From positions 558,001-622,000 of the forward strand of contig CAVXTQ010000007.1 of the NCBI GenBank assembly GCA_963764675.1: DNA of 64,000 nt. The letters run 5' to 3'. The notes below the pieces were generated by a model that did no database searches, was not told the DNA's origin, and saw nothing but the letters and a program-made list of their open reading frames with translations. Within the stretch, counting starts at the first letter, position 1. Each line of letters opens with the position of its first letter. This DNA is from Acidiferrum sp963764675 (GTDB lineage Bacteria; Acidobacteriota; Terriglobia; Acidiferrales; UBA7541). Positions 46,893 through 54,577 of the stretch are shown in pieces. The translations under genes were made by a program, and so were the position numbers.

Positions 46893-47845
46893 GCACGGCT
46901 TCGCCATTCGATCGACCCAGGACGCATCGCAAGATACAAGGAATGGCCGCTGCCCTCCTTCCGTTTGAGAGAGATGGTCGCGTCGCCGTCGCCGCATTTC
47001 AGCAACATTTGCTGGCCACGCATCGCGCGGGCCTGACGAATGCGGTCAACATGGACACGGGTTACGTGAATTTCCTTACCGAAGCGGAAAAGCTCAGCGT
47101 CTTGCAATGGACCCGCGAAGCACTGGGAAAGGACGCGCTCGGAAAAGTTGTGCCGTTTGTCGCCGGTGCGTACATCGAAGGCCAGACCGGTCCGGTGGTC
47201 GAACTTTACCGGCGCCAAATCGATGCGATCGTCAAATTCGGCGGCACGCCCATCTTGTTTCAAACCGGCCAGCTTCATGGAAAGTCAGCGAAAGAAAAAG
47301 CGGCCGTGTATCAAGAAGTTTGCCGCGGATGTCAGGGTGTCTTGGCTTTTGAGCTGGGACGGATGTTCGCTCCCAACGGCGAGATCTTTGACGCCGAGAC
47401 GATCCAGCGGTTGATGGATATTCCGGAAATCACAGGAATGAAGCACTCCTCTCTCGATCGGCTGATCGAGCTCGAGCGCCTGGCGCTTCGCGACGCGCGC
47501 CGGCCAAACTTCCGCATCTATACGGGAAATGATCTGGGCATCAACATGATCGAATACGGTTCCGACTACTTGCTCGGCCTTGCGACCTTCGCACCCGAAA
47601 AATTCGCCGACCGCGACCGCCTCTGGGAAACCGCCGATCCCGCGTATTTCGCACTCTCGGACTCGCTACAACATCTGGGCAACGTTGCGTTTCGCGAACC
47701 TGTGCCCGCGTACAAACACTCGGCCGCCATCTTCCAGCATTTGACTAAAAGAATCCCGACCGATCGAACCCATCCGAGCAGCCCGCAGCGTCCGACCTGG
47801 GAGGCAGACCTGCTGCGCGACTGTGTGCGGCGTTTAGGCGTGTAA
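46889..47845 (+). CDS. Dihydrodipicolinate synthase family (DapA-like) lyase
   Basis: A 318-residue class I aldolase/lyase barrel. GMAAALLPFERDGRVAVAAF opens the fold, and EITGMKHSSLDRLIEL carries the Schiff-base lysine in the expected place. YTGNDLGINMIEYGSDYLLGL contributes the substrate pocket. The usual GTTGE loop is replaced by MDTGYVNFL, so the substrate is not that of DapA. Members of this family also cleave keto-deoxy sugar acids or aromatic adducts. Its ATG overlaps the oxidoreductase stop (ATGA), completing a three-gene catabolic operon. Confidence 0.83.
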   Translation: MSTASPFDRPRTHRKIQGMAAALLPFERDGRVAVAAFQQHLLATHRAGLTNAVNMDTGYVNFLTEAEKLSVLQWTREALGKDALGKVVPFVAGAYIEGQTGPVVELYRRQIDAIVKFGGTPILFQTGQLHGKSAKEKAAVYQEVCRGCQGVLAFELGRMFAPNGEIFDAETIQRLMDIPEITGMKHSSLDRLIELERLALRDARRPNFRIYTGNDLGINMIEYGSDYLLGLATFAPEKFADRDRLWETADPAYFALSDSLQHLGNVAFREPVPAYKHSAAIFQHLTKRIPTDRTHPSSPQRPTWEADLLRDCVRRLGV

Positions 47846-48040
47846 CGGGCGGCTAGGTTGCACGCCGGAGGGTGTCCGGTTCCGCGACAGTACGTCCCAC
47901 AAGCGCACGTTCGCAGTAGATGGCTCGACCACCGCATAGCCGTAACGCGCTAATAAGAATAGGAATAGCGCGCGCGATGATCGGGATGCGGGTTGCATAT
48001 TGATCTCCGCATTGTTACGTCGTAGCTGAGAGGTAATGCG

Positions 48041-50509
48041 ATGAGAAGCTTTTGGCAGGACATTCGGTACGCCGTACGCTCGCTGCGGAACTCTCCCAGC
48101 TTCACGATCATCGCCGTGGTAACGCTGGGCTTGGGGATCGCCGTCAACACCACCGTCTTCAGCGTGATCAACGGGCTGTTGCTGCGTTCCATGCCGGTGC
48201 CGCACCCCGAACAAATCACGGTGTTAGCCATGAAGCAACCGGGCGCGGAGGGCTTCCAGCCGTTCTCGTACCTCGATTACCAGGATCTTCGCAGCCAAGC
48301 CGAATCGGTAGGCGAGGTCTTCGGCTACCGCACCACGCTCGTGAGCGTGATCGCGGACGGAAAAGGCGAGCACGGCGTGCTCAGCCGCGTAACCGGCAAT
48401 TATTTTTCGGCGCTCGGCATTAAGCCGGCGTTGGGGCGGCTGATTCTTCCAACCGAGAGTCAGGTTCCCGGTGCGGATCCGGTCTTGGTGCTGGGTTACG
48501 CATACTGGCAGAAGCGGTTCGCTGGCGACAAGAACGTGATTGGGAAACAAGTCCAGCTGGACAATCACCCGGTAACCATCATCGGGGTCACACCCAAGGA
48601 TTTCCAGGGCACTTACGCGTTCTTGAATATGGACGGCTATATCCCGGTAAGCGCCGTAGCGGGCCTGGGCGGCAACGAACCCGTCGAAGAAATGTGGACG
48701 CATCGCGAACGGCGCTCTCTCTCCTTGATGGCAAGGCTCAAGCCCGGCAAGGATCTGAAGCAGGCGCGGGCCTCACTGGATGTGATTGCGAAACGCATCG
48801 GCGAACAGCATCCGGATACCGACAAGGGAGTCACGTTCGAGATTTTCCCAGAGAAATTGGCGCGCCCCGAGCCCGACCCCGACAATACGATCCCGAATGT
48901 ATCCCTGGCGTTCACGGTTCTTGCCGCGCTGGTGCTGCTGGTGGCGTGTTTCAACATCGCCAACGTGTTGCTGGTGCGTGCCACCGTGCGGCAGCGTGAG
49001 ATGGCCATTCGCGCCGCGATTGGCGCAGGACGCGCCCGCCTGGTAAGGCAACATCTTACCGAGAGCCTGGTCCTGGCGCTTCTCGGCGGCGGCGCGGGCC
49101 TGATGATGGGCTGGTGGGCATCTGGGTTTCTCAGTTCTCTGTCGCTCGGCACGGACTTACCGATCTCGTTCAATTTTCAGCCGGACCTCACCGTCTATCT
49201 CTTTACGCTTGCGGCGGTCGTGGTGACCGGCGCGGTCGTGGGAATCATGCCAGCGATGCGCGTTGCCCGAACCGATGTCAACTCCATGTTGCGCGAGGGT
49301 GGGCGCGGCTCGTCGGAAGGCCCCCGGCGATATCTCGTGCGGAATACCCTGGTGGTGGCGCAAGTCGCCGGTTCGCTGCTGCTACTCATCGTCGCTGGAT
49401 TGTTCATTCGGAGCCTCGGCAAAGCGCGGCAAATCTATCTTGGCTTCAATCCCGATCATGTCGTCGATATGACGATCGACGTGCAGCCAGGCGGTCTTAA
49501 CGAACAGCAGGGAAGGGAGTTTTATCGTTCACTCGAAGAGCGAATCCGGGCTCTGCCAGGCGTAGTCTCGGTGAGCCAAGCATTCTCTGTTCCTATGGGA
49601 CTCATCACCGCGAGCGAGCGTCCCCAGATTGAAAACCGTCCCCTGGAACCCGGCCAGCCGGAGCCGGTCTTGTTCTACAACATGGTGAGCCCCGGCTATT
49701 TCGAGACGCTGCAGATTCCACTGCTTCGCGGGCGGGCGTTCACGAAGGCAGACACGGAGAAGGCGGCGCCCGTTGCGATTGTGAACGAAACGATGGCTAA
49801 GAAGTTTTGGCCCAATGAGGACGTTCTCGGAAAGCGCTTCAAACTTGCCGGATCCAAAGCACCCTTCATGGAGGTCGTTGGTGTAGTTCGCGGCGGTAGC
49901 TACAAGAGCCTCATCGAAGATCCCATGCCGTACTTCTACGTGCCGCTCGAACAGAATTATATGCCTTTGCGAACCATTCAGGTTCGGACGTCGGTGCCGC
50001 CCGAGAGCCTGGAGCTGCAAATTGCGGCGCAAGTCCAAGAGCTGGCGCCCACGCTGTCCTCCTCCGGTGTGCGAACCCTGCAGCAAGACCTCGAAGGGCT
50101 CAACGGGTACTTGTTCTTCCATCTCGGGGCGCAATTGACGACGGCCATGGGCATCCTCGGGCTGATCTTGGCGGTGGTGGGCGTCTACAGCGTCGTTTCC
50201 TACGCGGCGGCGCAGCGCACCCACGAAATCGGGATTCGCATGGCGCTTGGCGCGGAACCTCGGGACATTCTGAAAATGGTCCTGGGACAGAGTGTCATCG
50301 TCATCGGGCTTGGGATCGTGATCGGACTGGGCGCAGCTTTCGCAGGAACTCGAGCGCTTGCCAGCCTACTCGTTGGCGTAAGCGCCAGCGATCCCGCGAC
50401 GTTCTGCGTTGTGGTGACGGTGCTGGCACTGGTCGCCCTGCTCGCCTGCTGGCTGCCGGCGCGAAGGGCGACGCGCGTGAATCCATTGGTCGCTCTGCGG
50501 TACGAGTGA
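48041..50509 (+). CDS. ADOP-family ABC transporter permease (MacB/FtsX-like)
   Basis: An 822-residue duplicated permease. The opening FWQDIRYAVRSLRNSPSFTI followed by a first membrane helix is the mark of the acidobacterial duplicated orphan permeases. Each half has a periplasmic MacB-like domain and an FtsX domain: helices near 285-305, 335-360 and 380-405 in the first half, then a helix near 440 and three near 700-815 in the second. REMAIRAAIGAGRARLVRQ and HEIGIRMALGAEPRDIL are the paired cytoplasmic coupling loops. No ATPase gene lies beside it, as is usual for this family. The ATG follows GAGAGGT. Confidence 0.9.
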   Translation: MRSFWQDIRYAVRSLRNSPSFTIIAVVTLGLGIAVNTTVFSVINGLLLRSMPVPHPEQITVLAMKQPGAEGFQPFSYLDYQDLRSQAESVGEVFGYRTTLVSVIADGKGEHGVLSRVTGNYFSALGIKPALGRLILPTESQVPGADPVLVLGYAYWQKRFAGDKNVIGKQVQLDNHPVTIIGVTPKDFQGTYAFLNMDGYIPVSAVAGLGGNEPVEEMWTHRERRSLSLMARLKPGKDLKQARASLDVIAKRIGEQHPDTDKGVTFEIFPEKLARPEPDPDNTIPNVSLAFTVLAALVLLVACFNIANVLLVRATVRQREMAIRAAIGAGRARLVRQHLTESLVLALLGGGAGLMMGWWASGFLSSLSLGTDLPISFNFQPDLTVYLFTLAAVVVTGAVVGIMPAMRVARTDVNSMLREGGRGSSEGPRRYLVRNTLVVAQVAGSLLLLIVAGLFIRSLGKARQIYLGFNPDHVVDMTIDVQPGGLNEQQGREFYRSLEERIRALPGVVSVSQAFSVPMGLITASERPQIENRPLEPGQPEPVLFYNMVSPGYFETLQIPLLRGRAFTKADTEKAAPVAIVNETMAKKFWPNEDVLGKRFKLAGSKAPFMEVVGVVRGGSYKSLIEDPMPYFYVPLEQNYMPLRTIQVRTSVPPESLELQIAAQVQELAPTLSSSGVRTLQQDLEGLNGYLFFHLGAQLTTAMGILGLILAVVGVYSVVSYAAAQRTHEIGIRMALGAEPRDILKMVLGQSVIVIGLGIVIGLGAAFAGTRALASLLVGVSASDPATFCVVVTVLALVALLACWLPARRATRVNPLVALRYE

Positions 50510-51105
50510 CGAGCCGCAGTCGGTAGTGCTCCATTTAGTGTTGCTGGTAGGGGCGTCGCTTCAGCGCGACCCCCACCGTCGCGTCTTGCCTCCCCGAAAC
50601 GCGCCAGCGACGCGGACGCCGCGATCTTGCCACACTTACACAGACTTAGAGCAGCGCCGCCGCAGTCACCTATCTTGGGTTTGCACAGCTAAAAAGAGGC
50701 GGAATTACCCGTAGCTAGTGAGCGAAAAAAGAAGACCGTGGTACTTGGTCGGTCTAGGAGCGGCGGCGAACGGTTGTAGCGATGGAGCCCGTCAGGGTAA
50801 CCGCGAACAAAGCGAGAATTGCGAACGTCATGATGAAGATGATCATGCTAGCTCCCTATGTTCCGCCATTACTAGTGGCATGTCCGGGGCCAAACGAGGG
50901 GCCTTAGGATTCATACACTTAGCCGCTCGTTACAAGATACTCTGTAGAGAAAATTAGGACACTTTGGAGTCAGAAGCGGACAAATCTTCCGGTACTGGTA
51001 CCTAAGGGTAATGACCCACTAGGACCCGCGTCGTGGCCCCCTGGGACAGGTGCCAGTCCGCTCGGTCACCGGGAATTTTGGGCCTCCGAGGGGATAACCT
51101 GGCGA
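50510..51105 (+). other. Intergenic region between the permease and DUF4097 genes
   Basis: This 596-base stretch has one small candidate ORF on the minus strand (50754-50846). The rest holds several short GC-rich inverted stretches (for example near 50990-51090) but no recognisable gene, repeat or IS end. Confidence 0.4.
50754..50846 (-). CDS. Candidate 30-residue membrane peptide
   Basis: An ATG at 50846 with AGGGAG five bases upstream opens 30 codons. The product starts with a strongly hydrophobic stretch (IIFIMTFAILALFAVTLTGS) and ends with VRRRS, which gives a positive-inside single helix. The good ribosome-binding site and the amphipathic end support a real gene, but the length is too short for certainty. 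No neighbour suggests a role. Confidence 0.4.
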   Translation of the reverse strand: MIIFIMTFAILALFAVTLTGSIATTVRRRS

Positions 51106-52032
51106 CTAGCTCTTGCTGAGGCGGATCGAGCCGTCGCCGGTATGAACGGTGAGCGTTTGGCCGCCGCCGTTCATCTTGCCGCGCAACTCCGAGTTCTTAA
51201 ACGTGCCTTCGACGGTCACCGGAATCCCTAGACTGATATGTCCGTCGTTAGTGCTGGCGTCAATGTTGGCCTGCAGGTCGGCTGGCAGGACGAGATCGAC
51301 GCTGCCGTCGCCCGTGTGGATGGTCCAACTCGAGACTACTTTGGAGCCCGGCTGTAGACGCGCGTCAATACTTCCATCTCCCGTCTTGACGTTCAAAGAA
51401 TCGAGCCGCCCGTCGATCTTGATGTGGCCGTCGCCGGACGCCGCATCGACGCTGCCGTCGAGGTTCCGGGCATCGATATGACCATCGCCGGTGCGGAGGC
51501 GAATGTCGCCCTTTGCACCATCTAACGTCACGCTGCCGTCGCCGGTGTCGATATCCACGCTTCCGCTAACGGCCTGGGAGCGCACCGAGCCATCGCCGGT
51601 GTGAATCTTGAGTCGGCCGTTGATTGCTTGAGTCTCGACAGAGCCGTCTCCCGTGTCGATCTGTAAATCGGCGTTCTGGGGCATACGCACTTCGATTTCG
51701 ATGCGGTGTCCCTTGCCCCAGGAAAAACCCCAATGGCCGCTGACTCGGGCGTTGATCTGCACGCTGTCGCCATCCTGACGAGTGTCGATGTGGAGATTCT
51801 TGTTCAGCTCGAAGCCCTCGTACATCACGCGAAAGGCAACTTCCTTGGTGTCGCTGGTCATGATGCGGACGGCACCGTCATTGGTGTCCACGCGAACCTG
51901 CGCTCGCCCGGTGACCGGGAAGGACTTGGTCCAGTCCTCGGCCTGGGCGCGAGGCACGAATGCGGCCGCAGCGATCATGGTGACAATTGCGATCCCCAGT
52001 CTGATGCTGGGGCGTTGGGGGGCGAGTCTCAT
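51106..52032 (-). CDS. Exported DUF4097 beta-strand repeat protein
   Basis: A 308-residue protein with a signal peptide (LGIAIVTMIAAAAFVPRAQA). From about residue 115 it is built of tandem 18-22-residue units each ending in TGDGS or SGDGH (about nine copies), as in IDTGDGSVETQA, IHTGDGSVRSQA and LRTGDGHIDARN. This is a beta-helix or beta-roll of the DUF4097 (putative adhesin/LiaG-like) family. The GDG turns could bind calcium. The ATG at 52032 follows GGAGGCAC. The gene stands alone, convergent with nothing and upstream of a repeat near polX. Confidence 0.85.
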   Translation of the reverse strand: MRLAPQRPSIRLGIAIVTMIAAAAFVPRAQAEDWTKSFPVTGRAQVRVDTNDGAVRIMTSDTKEVAFRVMYEGFELNKNLHIDTRQDGDSVQINARVSGHWGFSWGKGHRIEIEVRMPQNADLQIDTGDGSVETQAINGRLKIHTGDGSVRSQAVSGSVDIDTGDGSVTLDGAKGDIRLRTGDGHIDARNLDGSVDAASGDGHIKIDGRLDSLNVKTGDGSIDARLQPGSKVVSSWTIHTGDGSVDLVLPADLQANIDASTNDGHISLGIPVTVEGTFKNSELRGKMNGGGQTLTVHTGDGSIRLSKS

Positions 52033-52135
52033 GGTTGTGCCTCCGTATATGGACGTTCTAGAGGAAGATACGCGAAGTGCCGGAAAAAGGTTCCATTCCA
52101 TAAGAGAGGAACGTCCGTGCGCTATTGGGAGCCCC

Positions 52136-52180
52136 CTTGGAGTGCGGCGGCTCGCCGCCGCCTTTGCGCTGCCTCCATAA
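52136..52180 (+). repeat. GGAGTGCGGCGGCTCGCC repeat, copy 1
   Basis: The motif GGAGTGCGGCGGCTCGCC is followed by GCCGCCTTTGCG. A second copy at 57405-57443 shares the first 18 bases and TTTGCG. It lies between polX and the DUF4097 gene and does not encode anything evident. Confidence 0.5.
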
Positions 52181-52208
52181 CCACCCAAGTCTCCAGTGAT
52201 ACCCAGCC

Positions 52209-53996
52209 CTAGCGATTCCCCTTGGCGGCGTGCTTCCTACTGGCCGCGCCGGGCTTCGGGCGCAGGGCGGCAAGGAATTGGTCAATGGGCAACGTATTGA
52301 CGACATTGGCCTTCTCGAGCCAACCTCGCCGCGCCATCGTTACCCCATAGCGGATGTAAGGCAGATGCAGGGTGTTGTGGGAGTCGGTGGAGATCACTAC
52401 CTTGACGCCGCGCTCCTTGCACATGCGCAAGTACACTTCCTTTAGGTCCAGGCGTTCTGGGTAGGAGTTGCACTCCATGGCGACCCCGTGTTTCGCGCAG
52501 GCGTCCAAGACCTTCTCCATGTCGTAGTCGAAGGAATCCCGCACCAGCAGGCGGCGTCCTGTCGGATGCCCGATGATCTGCGCATAAGGATTTTCGATGC
52601 ATTTCAGCATGCGGTCGGTCATCTCCGCGCGGTCAAGCTGCATATAGGAATGGATCGAGCAAACCACAACGTCCAGCTGCGACAGGATTTCTGTGGAGTA
52701 GTCGAGCGAGCCGTCCTTCAAGATGTCCACTTCGGAGCCTGCCAGGACGCGAATCCCGAGCCCCTTGGCGTCGGCGGCATGCAGCTTCTTGATGTGGGCG
52801 GCCATGCGCCTTTCGTCCAGGCCGTTGGCGATGGTCACCGACTGGGAGTGGTCGGTGATGGCGATGTATTCGTGGCCCAGCTTGCGCGCGGCTTCCGCCA
52901 TCTCCTCGATGGAATGTTTTCCATCGCTTGCCGTGGTGTGCATCTGCAGATCGCCCTTCATGTCTGCAAGCTCGATCAAATGAGGGAGTTTGTGTGCTTC
53001 GGCGGCCTGGATTTCGCCGGTATTTTCGCGGATTTCCGGTGGGATGAAGTCCAGCTTGAGCTTGGCGTAAATCTCTTCTTCCGTCCGGCCGGCGACCCGC
53101 TTTTCGGCCTTGAGCGTGGCCAGCGCGTATTCGTTGAGCGTGTAGCCCATATCGTTAGCGCGGCCGCGCAGCGTGACGTTGTGCTCCCGCGATCCCGTGA
53201 AATAGAGCAGGGCAGCGCCAAAGCTGTTTTTCTCCAGCAGCCGGACGTCAACCTGCAAGCCGTTGTCGAGCGTAAAGCTCACCTTGTTCTCACCATGGGC
53301 CAAGACCTGGTCGATGCGCGGATACTTCAGAATGTGCTCGGCCAGCGCGTCGATGCTCTTTTGCGACGTGTGACCGTCCGCCAGGGTCAGCAGCAGATCG
53401 AGGTCCCCAACGGTTTCCTTGCCCCGGCGCAACGAGCCTGCGGGAGTAACGGAACCCACGGCCTTCGGGAACTTCTTGATGTGCTCGATAATCGACTCGG
53501 CGGCAGCCTCAGCCGTGTCCAGCCGGAATCTTCCCGTAGAGCGCTTGTGCGTTTCCACGGCCTTCAGGATGTTTTGTTCACTTTTTTCGCCGAAGCCCGG
53601 CAGGTCGCGCAGTTTGCCTTCGCGCGCCAGCTTTTCGACGTCCGCTACGGTGGCAGCCTTAAAGTTGGACCACAGAAACGCCACTTTCTTGGGGCCCAGC
53701 GATTGGAGGTTCAGGATCTCCAGCAAAGTGACGGGAAATTTCTTGAGCAGCTTCTGGCGCAGGCTGTAGTCGCCTTTGGCGATGATCTCTTGGATGTGCT
53801 CGGCCATGCGTTCGCCGATTCCCGGCAGCTCTTGGAGCTTCGCAGGGTCTTTGGCGAGCTGCTCGATCGATTCGTGCATGCCGGCGATCAGCTCCGCCGA
53901 TTTTTCGTAGCTGCGATAGCGGCCGATGATGGCGCCGTCGATTTCCAGGAGCTGCGCGGTTTCGCGAAGGATGCGGGCGATGGTTTTGTTGTCCAT
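52209..53996 (-). CDS. polX: DNA polymerase/3'-5' exonuclease PolX
   Basis: A 595-residue family X repair polymerase. Helix-hairpin-helix motifs (LQELPGIGERMAEHIQEI, LRDLPGFGEKSEQNIL) bind DNA. The nucleotidyltransferase site has GSLRRGKETVGDLDLLL with the two catalytic aspartates. The C-terminal PHP domain (from about 345) has DLQMHTTASDGKHS, AITDHSQSV and further His/Asp/Glu ligands giving the 3'-5' exonuclease. Length is standard. The cold-shock gene lies upstream on the same strand, separated by a terminator. Confidence 0.95.
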   Translation of the reverse strand: MDNKTIARILRETAQLLEIDGAIIGRYRSYEKSAELIAGMHESIEQLAKDPAKLQELPGIGERMAEHIQEIIAKGDYSLRQKLLKKFPVTLLEILNLQSLGPKKVAFLWSNFKAATVADVEKLAREGKLRDLPGFGEKSEQNILKAVETHKRSTGRFRLDTAEAAAESIIEHIKKFPKAVGSVTPAGSLRRGKETVGDLDLLLTLADGHTSQKSIDALAEHILKYPRIDQVLAHGENKVSFTLDNGLQVDVRLLEKNSFGAALLYFTGSREHNVTLRGRANDMGYTLNEYALATLKAEKRVAGRTEEEIYAKLKLDFIPPEIRENTGEIQAAEAHKLPHLIELADMKGDLQMHTTASDGKHSIEEMAEAARKLGHEYIAITDHSQSVTIANGLDERRMAAHIKKLHAADAKGLGIRVLAGSEVDILKDGSLDYSTEILSQLDVVVCSIHSYMQLDRAEMTDRMLKCIENPYAQIIGHPTGRRLLVRDSFDYDMEKVLDACAKHGVAMECNSYPERLDLKEVYLRMCKERGVKVVISTDSHNTLHLPYIRYGVTMARRGWLEKANVVNTLPIDQFLAALRPKPGAASRKHAAKGNR

Positions 53997-54012
53997 GCGC
54001 GGATTATACGCC

Positions 54013-54053
54013 GGAAATAAAGAAGGCCGGCAGAGGGGGTGTCCCTGCCGGCC
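54013..54053 (-). terminator. Intrinsic terminator of the cold-shock gene
   Basis: GGCCGGCAG (54025-54033) pairs with CTGCCGGCC (54045-54053). On the minus strand TTCTTTATTTCC follows. It lies just downstream of the cold-shock gene and just before the polX start. Confidence 0.75.
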
Positions 54054-54073
54054 GTATGATAGCGTATGGATGT

Positions 54074-54274
54074 TTAGCTTGCTTTTTGTACGTTCGCTGC
54101 TTGTGGACCCTTGGGGCCTTGGACGATCTCAAACTCGACCAGATCTCCTTCTTGCAAAGTACGGTAGCCGTCGCCAACGATTGCGGAATAGTGGACAAAG
54201 ACGTCCGGACCGTCGTCGCGCCCGATGAAGCCGTAGCCCTTGGAATTGTTAAACCACTTGATAGTTCCTCGCAC
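54074..54274 (-). CDS. Cold-shock domain protein
   Basis: A 66-residue single OB-fold protein with RNP1 KGYGFI and RNP2 VFVHYSAI, the two nucleic-acid-binding motifs of the CspA family. RNA chaperone function is expected. The start is a GTG at 54274, with AGGGAGGG nine bases upstream. A longer frame adds residues that do not belong to the fold. The promoter lies about 90 bases upstream (54368-54395), leaving the long untranslated leader usual for cold-shock genes. A terminator follows. Confidence 0.92.
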   Translation of the reverse strand: MRGTIKWFNNSKGYGFIGRDDGPDVFVHYSAIVGDGYRTLQEGDLVEFEIVQGPKGPQAANVQKAS

Positions 54275-54367
54275 AGCGATTGCCCTCCCTGCTTGCTGCT
54301 GAGATTTGCCGACCACGGCCATAGGTTGAATACACCTGTAGCCGCCACACAAACTGAAATTCCGCGG

Positions 54368-54395
54368 AGTGTAGCAGAAGGAAACGTCGAGTCAA
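54368..54395 (-). promoter_or_regulatory. Sigma-70-type promoter of the cold-shock gene
   Basis: On the minus strand TTGACT (54395-54390) and TACACT (54373-54368) are separated by 16 bases. Start near 54361 gives a leader of about 87 bases. The remaining 180 bases upstream towards 54577 show nothing I can identify. Confidence 0.5.
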
Positions 54396-54577
54396 TAGAA
54401 CAAAGAATCCGGTTGGAAAGCCAAGCAAGGCCACAACTGGCTCTTCTAAATCGATTTAAACAGAGTGGCGCGCAAACCCGGAAACGCAATATTGACAAAA
54501 TGTTGCAGAAAAATGACATGAAGCACTGCACGGGAACGAAAAATCGTCCTCTCGCGGGACGCCGTGCTTGGTTGGAA

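Noticed and set aside
47834..48001. Small minus-strand ORF in the spacer before the ADOP permease
   Set aside because: It overlaps the DapA-like gene end, has no ribosome-binding site and its product shows no feature.
51120..51760. Tandem DNA repeat resembling a CRISPR or minisatellite array
   Set aside because: The repeats are in frame and encode the TGDGS units of the DUF4097 protein. Spacers are not unique sequences and unit length matches codons.
52488..54020. Open frame of 510 codons on the plus strand opposite polX
   Set aside because: It is the antisense shadow of a fully recognisable PolX and encodes no known motif. Long antisense frames are common at this GC content.
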